Below, piece by piece: positions 18,172 to 29,764 of a stretch of 64,000 nt of DNA (its first letter is position 1; every line of letters starts with the position of its first letter). The DNA is taken from the NCBI RefSeq assembly GCF_002262885.1, contig NZ_NKYF01000012.1:1-64000 (forward strand). The letters are read 5' to 3'. This stretch comes from Pseudonocardia sp. MH-G8 (GTDB lineage: Bacteria > Actinomycetota > Actinomycetes > Mycobacteriales > Pseudonocardiaceae). The notes beneath the pieces were generated by a model. That model saw nothing but the letters and a program-made list of their open reading frames with translations. It made no database searches and was not told the DNA's origin. A program made the translations under genes and the position numbers.

Positions 18172-19662
18172 TCAGGAGTTCGCGTCCACCCGCTCGACGC
18201 TGCGCCGGTGCAGCCGGTAGGCGAGGACGATCGAGACGAGGGCTGCGGCGATGAAGCAGAGGAAGATGGGGCTCTGCAGCATCGTCATCGGGGAGATCGC
18301 AACGGTCTGCCGCAGCGACAGTTCGAGCATCGGGCCCAGGATGAATCCCATGACGAACGGGGCGACCGGCAGCCCGCGCTTCGCCATCGCCCATCCGGCC
18401 ACGCCGGCGACGAGGCAGACGACGATGTCGAACACGCTGTTGCGTGCGGTGTAGGCGCCGACGCCGCAGCAGACGAGCACGACCGGCCCCAGGACGCCGT
18501 AGGGGACCCGGGCGATCTTCGCCCACACCCCGGCCAGCGGGAGGTTGAGCACCAGCAGGATGACGTTGGCGACGAAGAAGCTGGCGATGACGGCGGCGGT
18601 GATGTCGCTGTTGGAGGTGAACATCGTCGGTCCGGGCACCACGCCGTAGACCATGAGTGCGGCCATGATCAGCGCCATCGTCGGTCCGGTCGGGATGCCG
18701 AGGCTGAACAGGGGCACGAACCCGCTCATCGCGGTCGCGTTGTTCGCCGCCTCGGGCCCGCCGATGCCCTCGACCGCGCCGTCGCCGAACCGCGAGCCGC
18801 CCTTGCGTTGCGCGCGCCGCCGTTCGCTCGCGTAGCTGAGGAACGTCGTGGTCGAGGGCAACATCCCCGGGACGAGCCCGAGCGCGAAACCTGTGAGAGT
18901 GCCGCGGCCCGCTGCTCCCGCGCTGCGCCGCAGCTCGTCGCGGGTGGGCAGGAAGCTCCCGACGGGGGCGGCGTGCGCCGGCGGCGTGCCGCGTTCGAGG
19001 GTGCGCAGCACCTCCGCGATGCCGAACAGGCCGATCATCACCGGAACGATGTCGAAGCCCTGCATCAGCTCGAGCGAGCCGAAGGTCAGGCGCTGCTGGC
19101 TGCTGGTGAGGTCCAGCCCGACGGAGGCCAGCAGCATCCCCGCCGCGGCCATGCCGATGCCCCGGACGATCGAGCCGGACGAGAGCCCGGCGATGGCGGT
19201 GAGGCTGAACAGCACCAGGCCGAGCATCTCGGGCGGTCCGAACTCGAGCGCGAACCCGGCCAGGTGCGGCCCGATCAGCCAGACCCCGAGCGTGCCGAGG
19301 ATCCCGGCCACGAAGGACGCCCCCGCGGCGATGGCCAGGGCCGCCCCGGCGCGGCCCCGCCGGGTCATCGGGTAACCCTCCATCGCGGCTGGCAACGACG
19401 ACACCTCGCCGGGGATCTTGAGCAGGATCGCGCTGGTCGACCCGCCGTACATCGCGCCGTAGTAGATCGCGGCGAGCACGACGATGGCCGTGGCAGGACC
19501 GAGGTAGGTGGTGAGCGGGAAGAGGATCGCGACGGCCGAGACCGGGCCGAGGCCGGGCAGCACGCCGACGACCGTCCCGGCGAGGCAGCCGAGGAGTGCC
19601 AGCAGCAGCACCTGCGGCTGGAAGACCGTGGCGAAGCCGGCGAGGAGTTCGGACAGACCCAT
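18172..19662 (-). CDS. Tripartite tricarboxylate-type transporter, large membrane subunit TctA
   Basis: A 496-residue polytopic membrane protein, about 12 helices, typical of TctA. It carries the repeated glycine/proline-rich GVLPGLGPVSAVAILFPLTTYLGP and FALGLVPGMLPSTTTFLSYASERRR segments and AIYYGAMYGGSTSAILLKIPGE. TctA is the channel subunit of secondary transporters that import carboxylates captured by a binding protein. It is the last gene of a reverse-strand operon, 15 bases after TctB. The binding protein TctC and hydantoinase genes upstream suggest the cargo is the organic acid or amide they process. Confidence 0.93.
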   Translation of the reverse strand: MGLSELLAGFATVFQPQVLLLALLGCLAGTVVGVLPGLGPVSAVAILFPLTTYLGPATAIVVLAAIYYGAMYGGSTSAILLKIPGEVSSLPAAMEGYPMTRRGRAGAALAIAAGASFVAGILGTLGVWLIGPHLAGFALEFGPPEMLGLVLFSLTAIAGLSSGSIVRGIGMAAAGMLLASVGLDLTSSQQRLTFGSLELMQGFDIVPVMIGLFGIAEVLRTLERGTPPAHAAPVGSFLPTRDELRRSAGAAGRGTLTGFALGLVPGMLPSTTTFLSYASERRRAQRKGGSRFGDGAVEGIGGPEAANNATAMSGFVPLFSLGIPTGPTMALIMAALMVYGVVPGPTMFTSNSDITAAVIASFFVANVILLVLNLPLAGVWAKIARVPYGVLGPVVLVCCGVGAYTARNSVFDIVVCLVAGVAGWAMAKRGLPVAPFVMGFILGPMLELSLRQTVAISPMTMLQSPIFLCFIAAALVSIVLAYRLHRRSVERVDANS

Positions 19663-19677
19663 GCGAGGCGTCCCCTT

Positions 19678-20178
19678 TCAGAACCTGAGGATCCCGGCGG
19701 GGAGGACCACTCCCGTGAGTTCGAACAGCGCGACGAACACGGCGTTGATCGCCACGGTGTAGGCCACCGAGCGCCACCAGCCGTACCGGGAGATCACCCG
19801 GAGGAACACGAAGACGACCGCGACGCCCGCGACGACGTAGCCGAGCGTTCCGAGCAGCAACGCGTACGCCGCGACGAGCAGCAGGCAGACGAGCATGTCG
19901 GCCCGGGGACGGGCGGGGCGGGCGTGCCCGTCGTCCGCGGGCTCCTCGCCGGCGGCGACCGAGGGCCGCTCCCCGCAGCAGGTCGTGGCCACGAGGATCA
20001 CTCCCAGGACCAGGACGTACCAGCCGGCCATGTCCGCCTGCGCAGCGGCGTCGACGGTGAGCAGCAGTCGCAGCCCCTCCTCGAGGGCCGCCCCGGCGAG
20101 CAGCAGGAGGACGAGCATGGGGGAGTAGGCCAGCAGGGTGCGGGTGCGCGGGGTCGTGCGTGGCCTCGTCGTGGCCAT
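19678..20178 (-). CDS. Tripartite tricarboxylate-type transporter, small membrane subunit TctB
   Basis: A 166-residue protein with four hydrophobic segments (LLAYSPMLVLLLLAGAA, WYVLVLGVILVATTCC, MLVCLLLVAAYALLLG and a C-terminal pair) separated by a hydrophilic Asp/Ala-rich loop, as expected for TctB. The ATG at 20178 has a GAGGAGG site. It lies between TctC and TctA in the usual operon order. Confidence 0.9.
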   Translation of the reverse strand: MATTRPRTTPRTRTLLAYSPMLVLLLLAGAALEEGLRLLLTVDAAAQADMAGWYVLVLGVILVATTCCGERPSVAAGEEPADDGHARPARPRADMLVCLLLVAAYALLLGTLGYVVAGVAVVFVFLRVISRYGWWRSVAYTVAINAVFVALFELTGVVLPAGILRF

Positions 20179-20194
20179 GGGACCTCCTCGGGAC

Positions 20195-21193
20195 TCAGCC
20201 GGCGACGCCGATGCGCTCGGACAGGGCAGTGAAGCGGTTCGTCTCGTCGTGGATCTCGGCGCGCAGCGCGTCGCCGGTCCGCACGGTGGGCGAGAGCCCG
20301 ACGGCCGCGAGTTGCGCGGCGACGTCCGGGTCCTCGGCGATGGCCCCGACGGCGTCGGCCAGCTTCCCGGTGAGGCCGGCGGGGATCCCGGGTGGTCCGG
20401 ATACGCCGACCCAGTACTGCATGTCGAGATCGGGGTGACCGAGCTCGACGGTGGTGGGCACGCCGGGCAGCTTGTCGACGTGGGTGTCGCCGGTGAGCGC
20501 GATCGCTGTGAGCTTGCCCGTCGTGTGGAGGCTGAACGCGGAGCTGGCCCCCCCGGCGCCGAAGTCGATGTCGCCTGCGGCGACCGCCCGCATCACCTCG
20601 CCGGAGCTGCGGAAAGGCACGCGTTTGACGCGGGCGGCGTCGATGCCGTTCCCGGCGAGGAACTGCAAGGTGGCGTAGTCGCTGGTGCTGCTGCCGCCGA
20701 TCCAGCCGACGGTGAAGTGGTCGGGGTCGGCCTTCGCGACCGCGACCACGGCGTCGTAGTCCTGGAAGGGCGCGTCGCCGCCGACGACGTAGACGTGCGG
20801 GCCCTGCGCGAACTTCGCGACGAACGTGCGGTCCGACCAGTCGTAGGGCAGGTAGGGCAGTAGGCCCTGGATGGAGCTGGACCCGGCGCCGTCGGCCAGC
20901 AACGTGTACCCGTCCGGTGCCGCCGAGCGGACGGAGCTGACTCCGATGATCTGGTCGGCGCCCGGCTTGTTGATCACGTTGACCGGAACGCCGAGCTCGT
21001 CGGACAACGCCTCGGCCGCGGCCCGGGCGGCGATGTCGGTGGACCCTCCCGCCGAGAAGGGCACCACGTAGTCGATGGAGCGGCTCGGGTAGCTGCCGAT
21101 CGGCTCGTCCTGCGCGGCGCAGGACGCCAGCAGCATCCCTGTGAGCAGGACGGCGACCGCGCGCGGCAGCAGGCCGGTCCGCATGCCCCTCAC
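20195..21193 (-). CDS. Tripartite tricarboxylate-type transporter binding lipoprotein TctC (BUG family)
   Basis: A 332-residue extracellular solute-binding protein. An N-terminal signal ends in a lipobox, LLASC, with the lipid-modified Cys at residue 25. The mature part has the BUG-family start YPSRSIDYVVPFSAGGSTDIAARAAAEALSDELGVPVNVINKPGA and the conserved GEVMRAVAAGDIDFGAGG region. The GTG at 21193 overlaps the hydantoinase B stop (GTGA); an ATG at 21184 is an alternative and would shorten the signal by three residues. BUG proteins bind carboxylates or amides; the ligand here is unknown. Confidence 0.92.
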   Translation of the reverse strand: MRGMRTGLLPRAVAVLLTGMLLASCAAQDEPIGSYPSRSIDYVVPFSAGGSTDIAARAAAEALSDELGVPVNVINKPGADQIIGVSSVRSAAPDGYTLLADGAGSSSIQGLLPYLPYDWSDRTFVAKFAQGPHVYVVGGDAPFQDYDAVVAVAKADPDHFTVGWIGGSSTSDYATLQFLAGNGIDAARVKRVPFRSSGEVMRAVAAGDIDFGAGGASSAFSLHTTGKLTAIALTGDTHVDKLPGVPTTVELGHPDLDMQYWVGVSGPPGIPAGLTGKLADAVGAIAEDPDVAAQLAAVGLSPTVRTGDALRAEIHDETNRFTALSERIGVAG

Positions 21194-22922
21194 CCCGCCC
21201 GGAGCCGGTCGCGTGCCCGCTCGGTGGCGGCCGTGTCGGGCGATCCGTCCTCGGCGAGCACCACGCCGTAGTGCTCGCCGGCGGCGCGGACGCTGACCCT
21301 GCCTTGGACGACGTCGGTCGCGACGAGCTCGGCGGCGCGCTCGAGCGGGTCGCCGTAGCCGCCGGAGCCGGGGCTCTCGATGCGCACGACGTCGTCGCGC
21401 TCGAGTGCGATCCCCGATACCCGGCCGCCGGGCAGGACCCGTTCGCCGTCGGTTCCAGGGCGGATGACGAACCGTCCAGTGCTGCCGTCCCCACCACCGT
21501 GCAGGCCCAACGGCGGGAACGTCTGCCGATCGGCGTGGGCCGAGAAGTCCGCACGCCCGGACAGGACCCGGATGTCGCGGCGGACTCCCAGCCCGCCGCG
21601 GTGGGTCCCCGCCCCACCGGAGTCGGTGATCAGCTCGTAGGTGTCCACGCGCAGCGGGTACTCCAGTTCGAGCGCCTCGATCGGCAGGTTCGACGAGTTG
21701 GTGACGTGCACCTGAACGGCGTCGAGCCCGTCCCGGTCCGACCGGGCGCCCGCGCCACCCGCGATCACCTCGGGGTAGACGAAGAAGTCCTCGTCGGGCC
21801 CGGCGAACGTCACGTAGGTGATGGAGCTGTGCGAGCCGGCGGGAACCCGGCCGGGTACGGCCTGGGCCAGCGCGGCGAGCAGCACGTCGGCCACCCGCTG
21901 GCAGGCGTCGGTGCGGGCGGCGACGGCGGCCGGTGGCCGCGGGTTGACGATGCTGCCCAGCGGCGCGTCGATGCGCACGGCGTCGAAGAAGCCGCCGTTC
22001 GCGGGGATGTCGGGATCGAGCGCGGCCTTGAGGGCGTAGTAGACCGTGGCCTCCAGCGCCGACCGCACGACGTTGATCGCGACGTCGGCCTGGCGGCCGG
22101 TGCCGTCGAAGGAGATCGAGACCTGGTCGCCCGCGATCGTGACGGCGGCGACGATGCGGATCGGCTCCTGGTCGGGAGAATCGCTGTCCAGCCAGTCGGC
22201 GGCGGAGTAGGTGCCGTCGGGAATGGCGGCGACGGCGACCTCGAGGCGTCGGCGCGCGTACTCGAGCAGCTGCTCCGACGCGGCCTCGAGCACCGCGCTG
22301 CTGTGCTTGGCGTGCAGTTCGGCGAACCGCGTCCCCCCGATGTGCACGGCGGCGAGCTGCGCGAGGAGGTCCCCGCGGCGCTCCTCGGGCAGCCGCGAGT
22401 TGAGCGTGACGAACGCCAGCGCCTCCTCGTTGACGGCGCCGTCGATCATGAAGCGCACCATCGGGATGCGCAGGCCCTCCTGGAAGATGCTGGTGGAGTC
22501 CCCGGAATTGCTGCCCGGCACGTGCCCGCCCACGTCGGAGTGGTGGGCGATGTTCGCGCTGAACCCGACCAGTCGGCCCTCGTGGAACACGGGTGCGGCC
22601 ATCGTGATGTCGGGCAGGTGGGTGCCGCCGCCCGTGTAGGGGTCGTTGGTGATGTAGACGTCGCCCGCGCGCAGGTTTTCGGGGCCGTGGCGGTCCAGCA
22701 GGGCGCGCACCATGCCCTTCATCGAGCCCATGTGGATGGGGATGTGCTCGGCCTGCGCGATGAGCCGGCCGTGGGCGTCGAACAGGGCCGTCGAGCAGTC
22801 GACGCGTTCCTTGATGTTGGTGGAGTAGCTGGCGCGGCGCAGCACCGCGCCCATCTCCTCGGCCACCGACAACATCGCGTTGCCGATCACCTGCATGCTC
22901 ACCTGGTCGACCTGCACCCCGG

Positions 22923-22926
<4 letters not shown>
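21190..22926 (-). CDS. Hydantoinase B / 5-oxoprolinase-family subunit
   Basis: A 578-residue subunit of an ATP-dependent cyclic amide or hydantoin hydrolase. Typical HyuB blocks are visible: VIGNAMLSVAEEMGAVLRRASYSTNIKERVDCSTALFD, YITNDPYTGGGTHLPDITMAAPVF, HHSDVGGHVPGSNS and a C-terminal VRIESPGSGGYGDPLER. The GTG at 22926 overlaps the HyuA stop (GTGA). HyuB works with HyuA to open five-membered imide or lactam rings such as hydantoins, N-methylhydantoin or 5-oxoproline, or to carboxylate ketones in related enzymes. The substrate cannot be read from the sequence. Confidence 0.92.
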
Positions 22927-24976
<2,050 letters not shown>

Positions 24977-24980
<4 letters not shown>

Positions 24981-26176
24981 GCTGTCCTTCCGGTTTGGGT
25001 GTGCGCCGGCCCGGAGGCGGCTCTGGCGAGGGCGAGCCGGCTGGGCAGCGCAGGGCCGCCCCGTTCGAGCAGCTGGTCGACGGCCAGCGAGGCGAGGACG
25101 GGGGAGAGCTTGAAACCGTGTCCGGAGAATCCGCTCATGGTGACGATGCGGCGCAGGCCCGGCGGTGCGCCGATGAGCCCGTGACCGTCGGGCGTGTAGC
25201 CCTCGACGAACGCGCGGGCGTCGGCGGCCCGCGGTTCGAGCCCGGTGAACAGCTCTCCGACGGCCGCCTCGATGCGCCGCGAGTAGGCCGCCGGGACCGT
25301 CGCGTCGAACGCGGACAGCTCGGGCACGGTCTCCTTGGGGACGTGCAGGTTCACCTTGACGAGACCGTCACCCGCGGGTGGGAAGAAGGACAGGTCCGCT
25401 TCGGGGCCGCTGCGCCGGAGGCCGACGGGGAAGCGCTCCGGCGCGAACGCGGCGGGCTCCGTGGCGCGGAACCAGTGCAGGACGACCCGGCGCACCTCGT
25501 AGCGGCCGTGGACACCGGGCACCAGGTCTGCCGTCCACGGTCCGCCGCACACGAGCACCCGACCGGCGCGGACCACGCCGTCGCTGGTGTGCACACGCAC
25601 CTGGTCCCCGGCTTCCTCGATCGCGGTGCAGCGCACGCCGGTGCGCACGGTCGCGCCGAGATCGCGGGCGAGGCCGGCCGCCGCTCGGATCGCCGTGCTG
25701 GGGAAGAGCAACCCGCCTTGCGGGTCGATCACACCGGTGTCGTCGGCGTGCAGGCGGTGCTGGGGGTGGCGGGCGGCGAGCTGGTCGTGGTCGAGGACCT
25801 CGTGCGGCAGGTCGAACTCACGGGCGCTGCGCAGCACCTCGGCGACGTCGGGGTGCTCGGGCGCGCCGATGGTCAGCGCCCCGCTGCGCAGCAGCAGCCG
25901 AGTGCCTGTCGTCTCGGAGAGCTGCTCCCACATCGACGACGCGCGCTGCAGCAGGGGTACGTACCAGGCACCCTCCTTGTAGGCGACGCGGAATATGCGG
26001 GTCCGGCCGCCCGCGGCCCCGCGCTCGTGGCCGAGGGGCTCGTGCTGTTCCAGGCCGATGACGCGCAGGCCCTCGCTCGCCAGGTGCCAGAGCGCCATGC
26101 TCCCCATGGCCCCGACACCGACCACCGCGACGTCCGCGTCGAGCGGACGGCGTCGCTCGGAGCCCGGATCGGGCAT
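24977..26176 (-). CDS. FAD-dependent amine oxidase, sarcosine oxidase-like, without covalent-FAD Cys
   Basis: A 399-residue DAO-family flavoprotein. The N-terminal Rossmann motif is VAVVGVGAMGSMALWHLASEG, with ERGAAGGRTRIFR following, and the C-terminal MSGFSGHGFKLSPVLASLA is typical of monomeric sarcosine/N-methyltryptophan oxidases. In those enzymes a Cys before the TPD segment carries FAD covalently; here the segment is RAFVEGYTPDGHGLIG with no Cys, so FAD is probably bound non-covalently. The ATG at 26176 has GGAGGT. First gene of the HyuAB-Tct operon and divergent from the RpiR regulator, it probably oxidises an N-methylated or secondary amino acid released by the hydrolase. Confidence 0.88.
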
Positions 26177-26246
26177 GTGCACCTCCGTGTACGAACCTGA
26201 GATGCGAGCAATGTAGGGAACACGACAAGAAGGGGTCAATGCTGTA

Positions 26247-27152
26247 GTGAAAACTTCAGGTAACGCGTCGCGGGTCGCGCCGCTGCACGAACGCGTCGCC
26301 GCGCTCGGGTACACGCTGTCGACGAGCGAGCGCACGGTCGCGGAGTTCATGGCCGACCACCCGGAGGTCGTGGTCTCGTGCTCGGCGATCGAGCTGGGGG
26401 CGCGGACGGGCACCAGCGACGCGACCGTCGTGCGTGCCGCGAAGGCGCTGGGCTACCAGGGCTTCCGCGATCTGAAGCGGAGCATGATCGAGGTGCTCGC
26501 GCGGCAGCGGGACCTGGCCGCCACGATGGACGACCGGCTTGCCCGCGTCGCCGCCGGATCCGACCAGGTGCTGCGGGTGCTCGACGACACGATCGGTCTG
26601 CTGGCCCAACTGCGCCGCAGCCTCGACCCGGAGGCGTGGCAGCGCGCCGTCGGCGCACTCGCGGCGGCTCCCTCCGTGATGACCTTCGGCATCGGTCCGG
26701 CCGCCTCCCTCGCCGACTACCTGTGCCTGTCGCTCAAGCGGATCGGTGTTCCCGCCCGCGGGAGCGGTCTGACGGGATTCCGGTTGGCCGACGATCTACT
26801 GGCTCTGCGCGCGGACGACGCGGTGGTGGTGTTCGCCCCGATCCGGCAGTTCCGGGAGATCTCCGTGATCGTCCGACACGCCCGTGCGGTCGGCGCCCAG
26901 GTCGTGCTCGTGACGGAGAGCCTCGGGATGGCCCTGGCGCCGCAGGTGCACGCCGTGCTCGCCACCCCGCAGTCGACCACGACGGCGGCCAGCGAGATCA
27001 CCGGCGGGCTGGTGCTCGCACACGCGCTGACGCTGAGCGTGGCGTCGGCGGCGCGCGACACCGCGGTCGAGGCGCTGCGGCTGGTCAACCAGCTGCGCGC
27101 CGAAGTCGTGGGCGACGAGCTCGACGTCACGCCCCTGCCCCCACTCGACTAG
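26247..27152 (+). CDS. MurR/RpiR-family transcriptional regulator with SIS domain
   Basis: A 301-residue regulator: N-terminal RpiR helix-turn-helix (about 10-85, TLSTSERTVAEFMADHPEVV and TSDATVVRAAKALGYQGFRDLK) and a C-terminal SIS domain (about 125-265, VMTFGIGPAASLADYLCLSLKRIG and DAVVVFAPIRQF). SIS domains bind sugar phosphates or related anions. The GTG at 26247 has AAGGGG about 11 bases upstream. It is divergent from the flavin oxidase-HyuAB-Tct operon across 70 bases and is its likely regulator. TGAAAACTTCA, overlapping its own start, is a weak candidate operator. Confidence 0.9.
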   Translation: MKTSGNASRVAPLHERVAALGYTLSTSERTVAEFMADHPEVVVSCSAIELGARTGTSDATVVRAAKALGYQGFRDLKRSMIEVLARQRDLAATMDDRLARVAAGSDQVLRVLDDTIGLLAQLRRSLDPEAWQRAVGALAAAPSVMTFGIGPAASLADYLCLSLKRIGVPARGSGLTGFRLADDLLALRADDAVVVFAPIRQFREISVIVRHARAVGAQVVLVTESLGMALAPQVHAVLATPQSTTTAASEITGGLVLAHALTLSVASAARDTAVEALRLVNQLRAEVVGDELDVTPLPPLD

Positions 27153-27170
27153 CTCAGCACCCGTGGGGCG

Positions 27171-28484
27171 TCACGGGTCCGGGAACATGCGGGTCATGGT
27201 CTCCTCGTCGCCCGCGGGGATCCGGTCGATGCCGAGCATCTTGTCGATGACCATGTTCTGGAAGCGGTGCAGCGGCTCCTCGAACCGGAAGCACATGCGT
27301 CCGCCCCGGTAGGCCGGGTTCTCGATGCCCTCCTGGACGCGTTCGACGATCTCGAGGTCCTGGCGGTTGACGAGGTCCCAGAACTGCTCGAGCTGGGCGA
27401 GGCCGTCCTGCGCCGTGGGGTCGTCGAGCGATTCCGGGTGGCAGAGCAGGACCGCGGTCTCGACCGTGCGGTTCGCGCTCACCGGCTGGTTGAGCAGCAC
27501 GAAGGCGTGGTTGGGCAGCACGACCAGCGCCGTGCTGGGGAAGAGCCAGACGAACCGGCCGCTCTCGGCGTCCTGCGCACCGAGCGAGCTCAACGGCCGC
27601 AGCCCGTCCCAGCCACCGGCGTCGGTGTTGCGCGACACCGGAGTGGTGCTCATGCCCGTGTACATGCCGGGGCCCTGCCAGCGGTAGTGGTCGGAGAACT
27701 TGGAGACCTTGTTCAGCTCCGGGTGCACCCAGGGCAGGTGGTAGTACTCCATGAAGTTCTCGCCGACGAGCTTGTAGTTCGCGGCCACGTCGTAGGTGCG
27801 GCGGCGCTGCGGCACCCACTCCTCGAGCCGGTGGTCGGTGAAGCGGCGGGGGAGGTCGCCGAGCTGGGTGGCCAGCGGGGCGGGATCGGCGGCGAGGTTC
27901 ACGAACAGGAAGAAGCCCCAGGTGTCGACGGCGACCGGGAGCAGGCCGTAGTCGGCGCGGTCGAAGCCCTTGGCCACCGAGGTGTCGAAGACGGGTTCCT
28001 GGCCTGCGGGGACGTCGGAGCCCTCGAACAGCGGGGTGCCCAAGCAGGATCCGTCGGTGTCGTAGGTCCAGCTGTGGTACGGGCAGCGGATGCGGCCGCG
28101 GTGGCCGACCTCGCGTGCGCCCGGGGAGAGCAGCTTGGTGGCGCGGTGGCGGCAGACGTTGTGGAACGCCCGCAGCCTGCCCCCGCGGTTGCGGGTGACG
28201 ATGATCGACCGGCCCGCGACCTCGACGACCACGCACGCGCCCGGGCGGTCGACGTCGGCGGCGAGCCCGACCGCGACCCACCCGGTGGTGAAGACCCGCT
28301 CCTGCTCGAGGGCGAAGAACTCCGGCGCGCAGTAGGCGTCGGGGATCAGCGTGGACGCCAGCTCCACCGGGAGCCGGGTGTGGCGGTAGGTGGCCTCGTC
28401 GGTGAACCGCGCCGGGTCGACCGGGCGCGCCGGCAGCGCGGCATGGGGGTCGACGGCCCGGGCCGCCGTCGCGTCGATCGTCAT
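27171..28484 (-). CDS. Rieske non-heme iron oxygenase, quaternary-amine type
   Basis: A 437-residue oxygenase alpha subunit. The Rieske [2Fe-2S] ligands lie in CRHRATKLL and CPYHSWTYD (about residues 111-133). The mononuclear iron site is in the segment GENFMEYYHLPWVHP. The Glu in place of the usual bridging Asp resembles choline, carnitine, glycine-betaine and proline-betaine monooxygenases, which demethylate quaternary amines. The ATG at 28484 has GGGAG upstream. It follows a sarcosine-oxidase-like gene by 21 bases, so the pair probably strips N-methyl groups in sequence. No dedicated reductase is seen in the window. Confidence 0.88.
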   Translation of the reverse strand: MTIDATAARAVDPHAALPARPVDPARFTDEATYRHTRLPVELASTLIPDAYCAPEFFALEQERVFTTGWVAVGLAADVDRPGACVVVEVAGRSIIVTRNRGGRLRAFHNVCRHRATKLLSPGAREVGHRGRIRCPYHSWTYDTDGSCLGTPLFEGSDVPAGQEPVFDTSVAKGFDRADYGLLPVAVDTWGFFLFVNLAADPAPLATQLGDLPRRFTDHRLEEWVPQRRRTYDVAANYKLVGENFMEYYHLPWVHPELNKVSKFSDHYRWQGPGMYTGMSTTPVSRNTDAGGWDGLRPLSSLGAQDAESGRFVWLFPSTALVVLPNHAFVLLNQPVSANRTVETAVLLCHPESLDDPTAQDGLAQLEQFWDLVNRQDLEIVERVQEGIENPAYRGGRMCFRFEEPLHRFQNMVIDKMLGIDRIPAGDEETMTRMFPDP

Positions 28485-28505
28485 CGCGGTGGTCTCCCTT
28501 CGGGT

Positions 28506-29690
28506 TCAGACGTGGAAGCTGCGCGGGAACGACGGGTCGGTCAACGCCGGGCGCGTGATCGAGAAGGCGTCGATCGGGTGCGACGGTGCGCGCTCGAGCG
28601 CGAGGTCGGCGAGCAGGCCGCCGATGAGCGCGGCGAACTTGAACGCGTGCCCCGCGCCGATCGCGACGGCGATCTGGGGGTGCTCGGGCAGGGTGTCGAG
28701 CACGAAGTCCTGGTCCGGGGGCACGGTGTACAGGCAGGTCTTCGAGTACAGCTCGGGCCCGCCGAAGCGGGGGATGTGCCGCTCGACGAACTCGGCGTAG
28801 CGCTCGCGGCGCACCGGGTCGGGTTCGAAACCGCGGGTGTCGGCCGTGGTCTCGGGCCCGCCCATGTGCTGGCCGAGTTTGGTGGCGACCTCGCCGTAGA
28901 CCGGGAAACCGTAGAAGTTGTGGCTGCCGTGCCACATGAACACCGGGAACCGGGCGGGGGAGAACTCCGCGAGGTGCGGCGTGGCGTAGTAGGTGACCTG
29001 CTCCTGCAGCACCGTCAGGGGCAGCGCCACCCCCGTCTCGGCGAGCAACTGGTTGGTCCAGGCGTCGGCGGCCACGACGACGCGGTCGGCCCGCAGGGTG
29101 CCCTCGTCGGTGACGACGGCGACGCCCTCGCCGTCGGGGCGCACCGCGTGGACGCGGGTGTGCGGCCGTACCTCGGCGCCGTGGGCCCGGGCCAGCGCGA
29201 TGTGCACCGCGTTGGCACGTGCGGCGTCGACGATGCCCGATTCGGCCTGGTAGAGCGCCTGTTCGCCGCCGCCGACCCGGAACTGCGGCCACCGCCCGAC
29301 GAGCTCGTCGGCGTCGAGGAGCTCGTAGTCCACGCCGAAGCGGTCGAACACCTCGGTGTAGCCCTCGATGTTGCGGGTGCCCGTGGCGGTGCCCCGCCGG
29401 GCGACCCGGTCCTCGATGACGAGCCCGCCCGTGCGGGTGACGATCTGCTGGCCGGACTCGGCCTCGACCTCGTGCCATGCCGCGTAGGCCGGTGCGGCAA
29501 GCGCGGCGTAGTGCGCCTGGTGCTGCGCGAGCCGGATGATCCGGGAGTGGTCCTGGGAGGCGCCGCGGTGGTGGCCGAGCTCGAACTGCTCGATCCCGAG
29601 GACCCCGGGGCCGAGCTCCGTGGCGAGGCGGTGCAGCGCCGCGGAGCCCAGCCCGCCGAGGCCGACGACGATCGCGCGATGACCCGTCAT
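28506..29690 (-). CDS. Monomeric sarcosine oxidase / N-methyl amino acid oxidase
   Basis: A 394-residue FAD enzyme with the Rossmann motif AIVVGLGGLGSAALHRLA, HRGASQDHSRIIRLAQHQ, and KTCLYTVPPDQDFVLDTLPEHPQIAVAIGAGHAFKF at the C-terminus. The Cys in KTCLYT matches the residue that carries covalent FAD in monomeric sarcosine oxidase. The reaction oxidises an N-methyl amine to formaldehyde, H2O2 and the primary amine. The ATG at 29690 lies in a divergent region with a LysR gene; the Rieske oxygenase follows downstream. Together they suggest stepwise N-demethylation of a betaine-like compound. Confidence 0.9.
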   Translation of the reverse strand: MTGHRAIVVGLGGLGSAALHRLATELGPGVLGIEQFELGHHRGASQDHSRIIRLAQHQAHYAALAAPAYAAWHEVEAESGQQIVTRTGGLVIEDRVARRGTATGTRNIEGYTEVFDRFGVDYELLDADELVGRWPQFRVGGGEQALYQAESGIVDAARANAVHIALARAHGAEVRPHTRVHAVRPDGEGVAVVTDEGTLRADRVVVAADAWTNQLLAETGVALPLTVLQEQVTYYATPHLAEFSPARFPVFMWHGSHNFYGFPVYGEVATKLGQHMGGPETTADTRGFEPDPVRRERYAEFVERHIPRFGGPELYSKTCLYTVPPDQDFVLDTLPEHPQIAVAIGAGHAFKFAALIGGLLADLALERAPSHPIDAFSITRPALTDPSFPRSFHV

Positions 29691-29749
29691 GACGGGAGTG
29701 TCAGCGCCACCGACCTTCCGCGTCCATCGAAGAATCGAACCCAGGATCT

Positions 29750-29764
29750 TGTACGTTCCGTACA
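29750..29764. promoter_or_regulatory. Palindrome overlapping the LysR start codon
   Basis: TGTACGTTCCGTACA has perfect six-base arms around TTC; its last base is the A of the LysR ATG. In the divergent region between LysR and the amine oxidase it is a likely operator for autoregulation. Confidence 0.5.

Noticed and set aside
26246..26256. TGAAAACTTCA as an RpiR operator
   Set aside because: Only four-base arms and overlapping the start codon; too weak to list as a feature.
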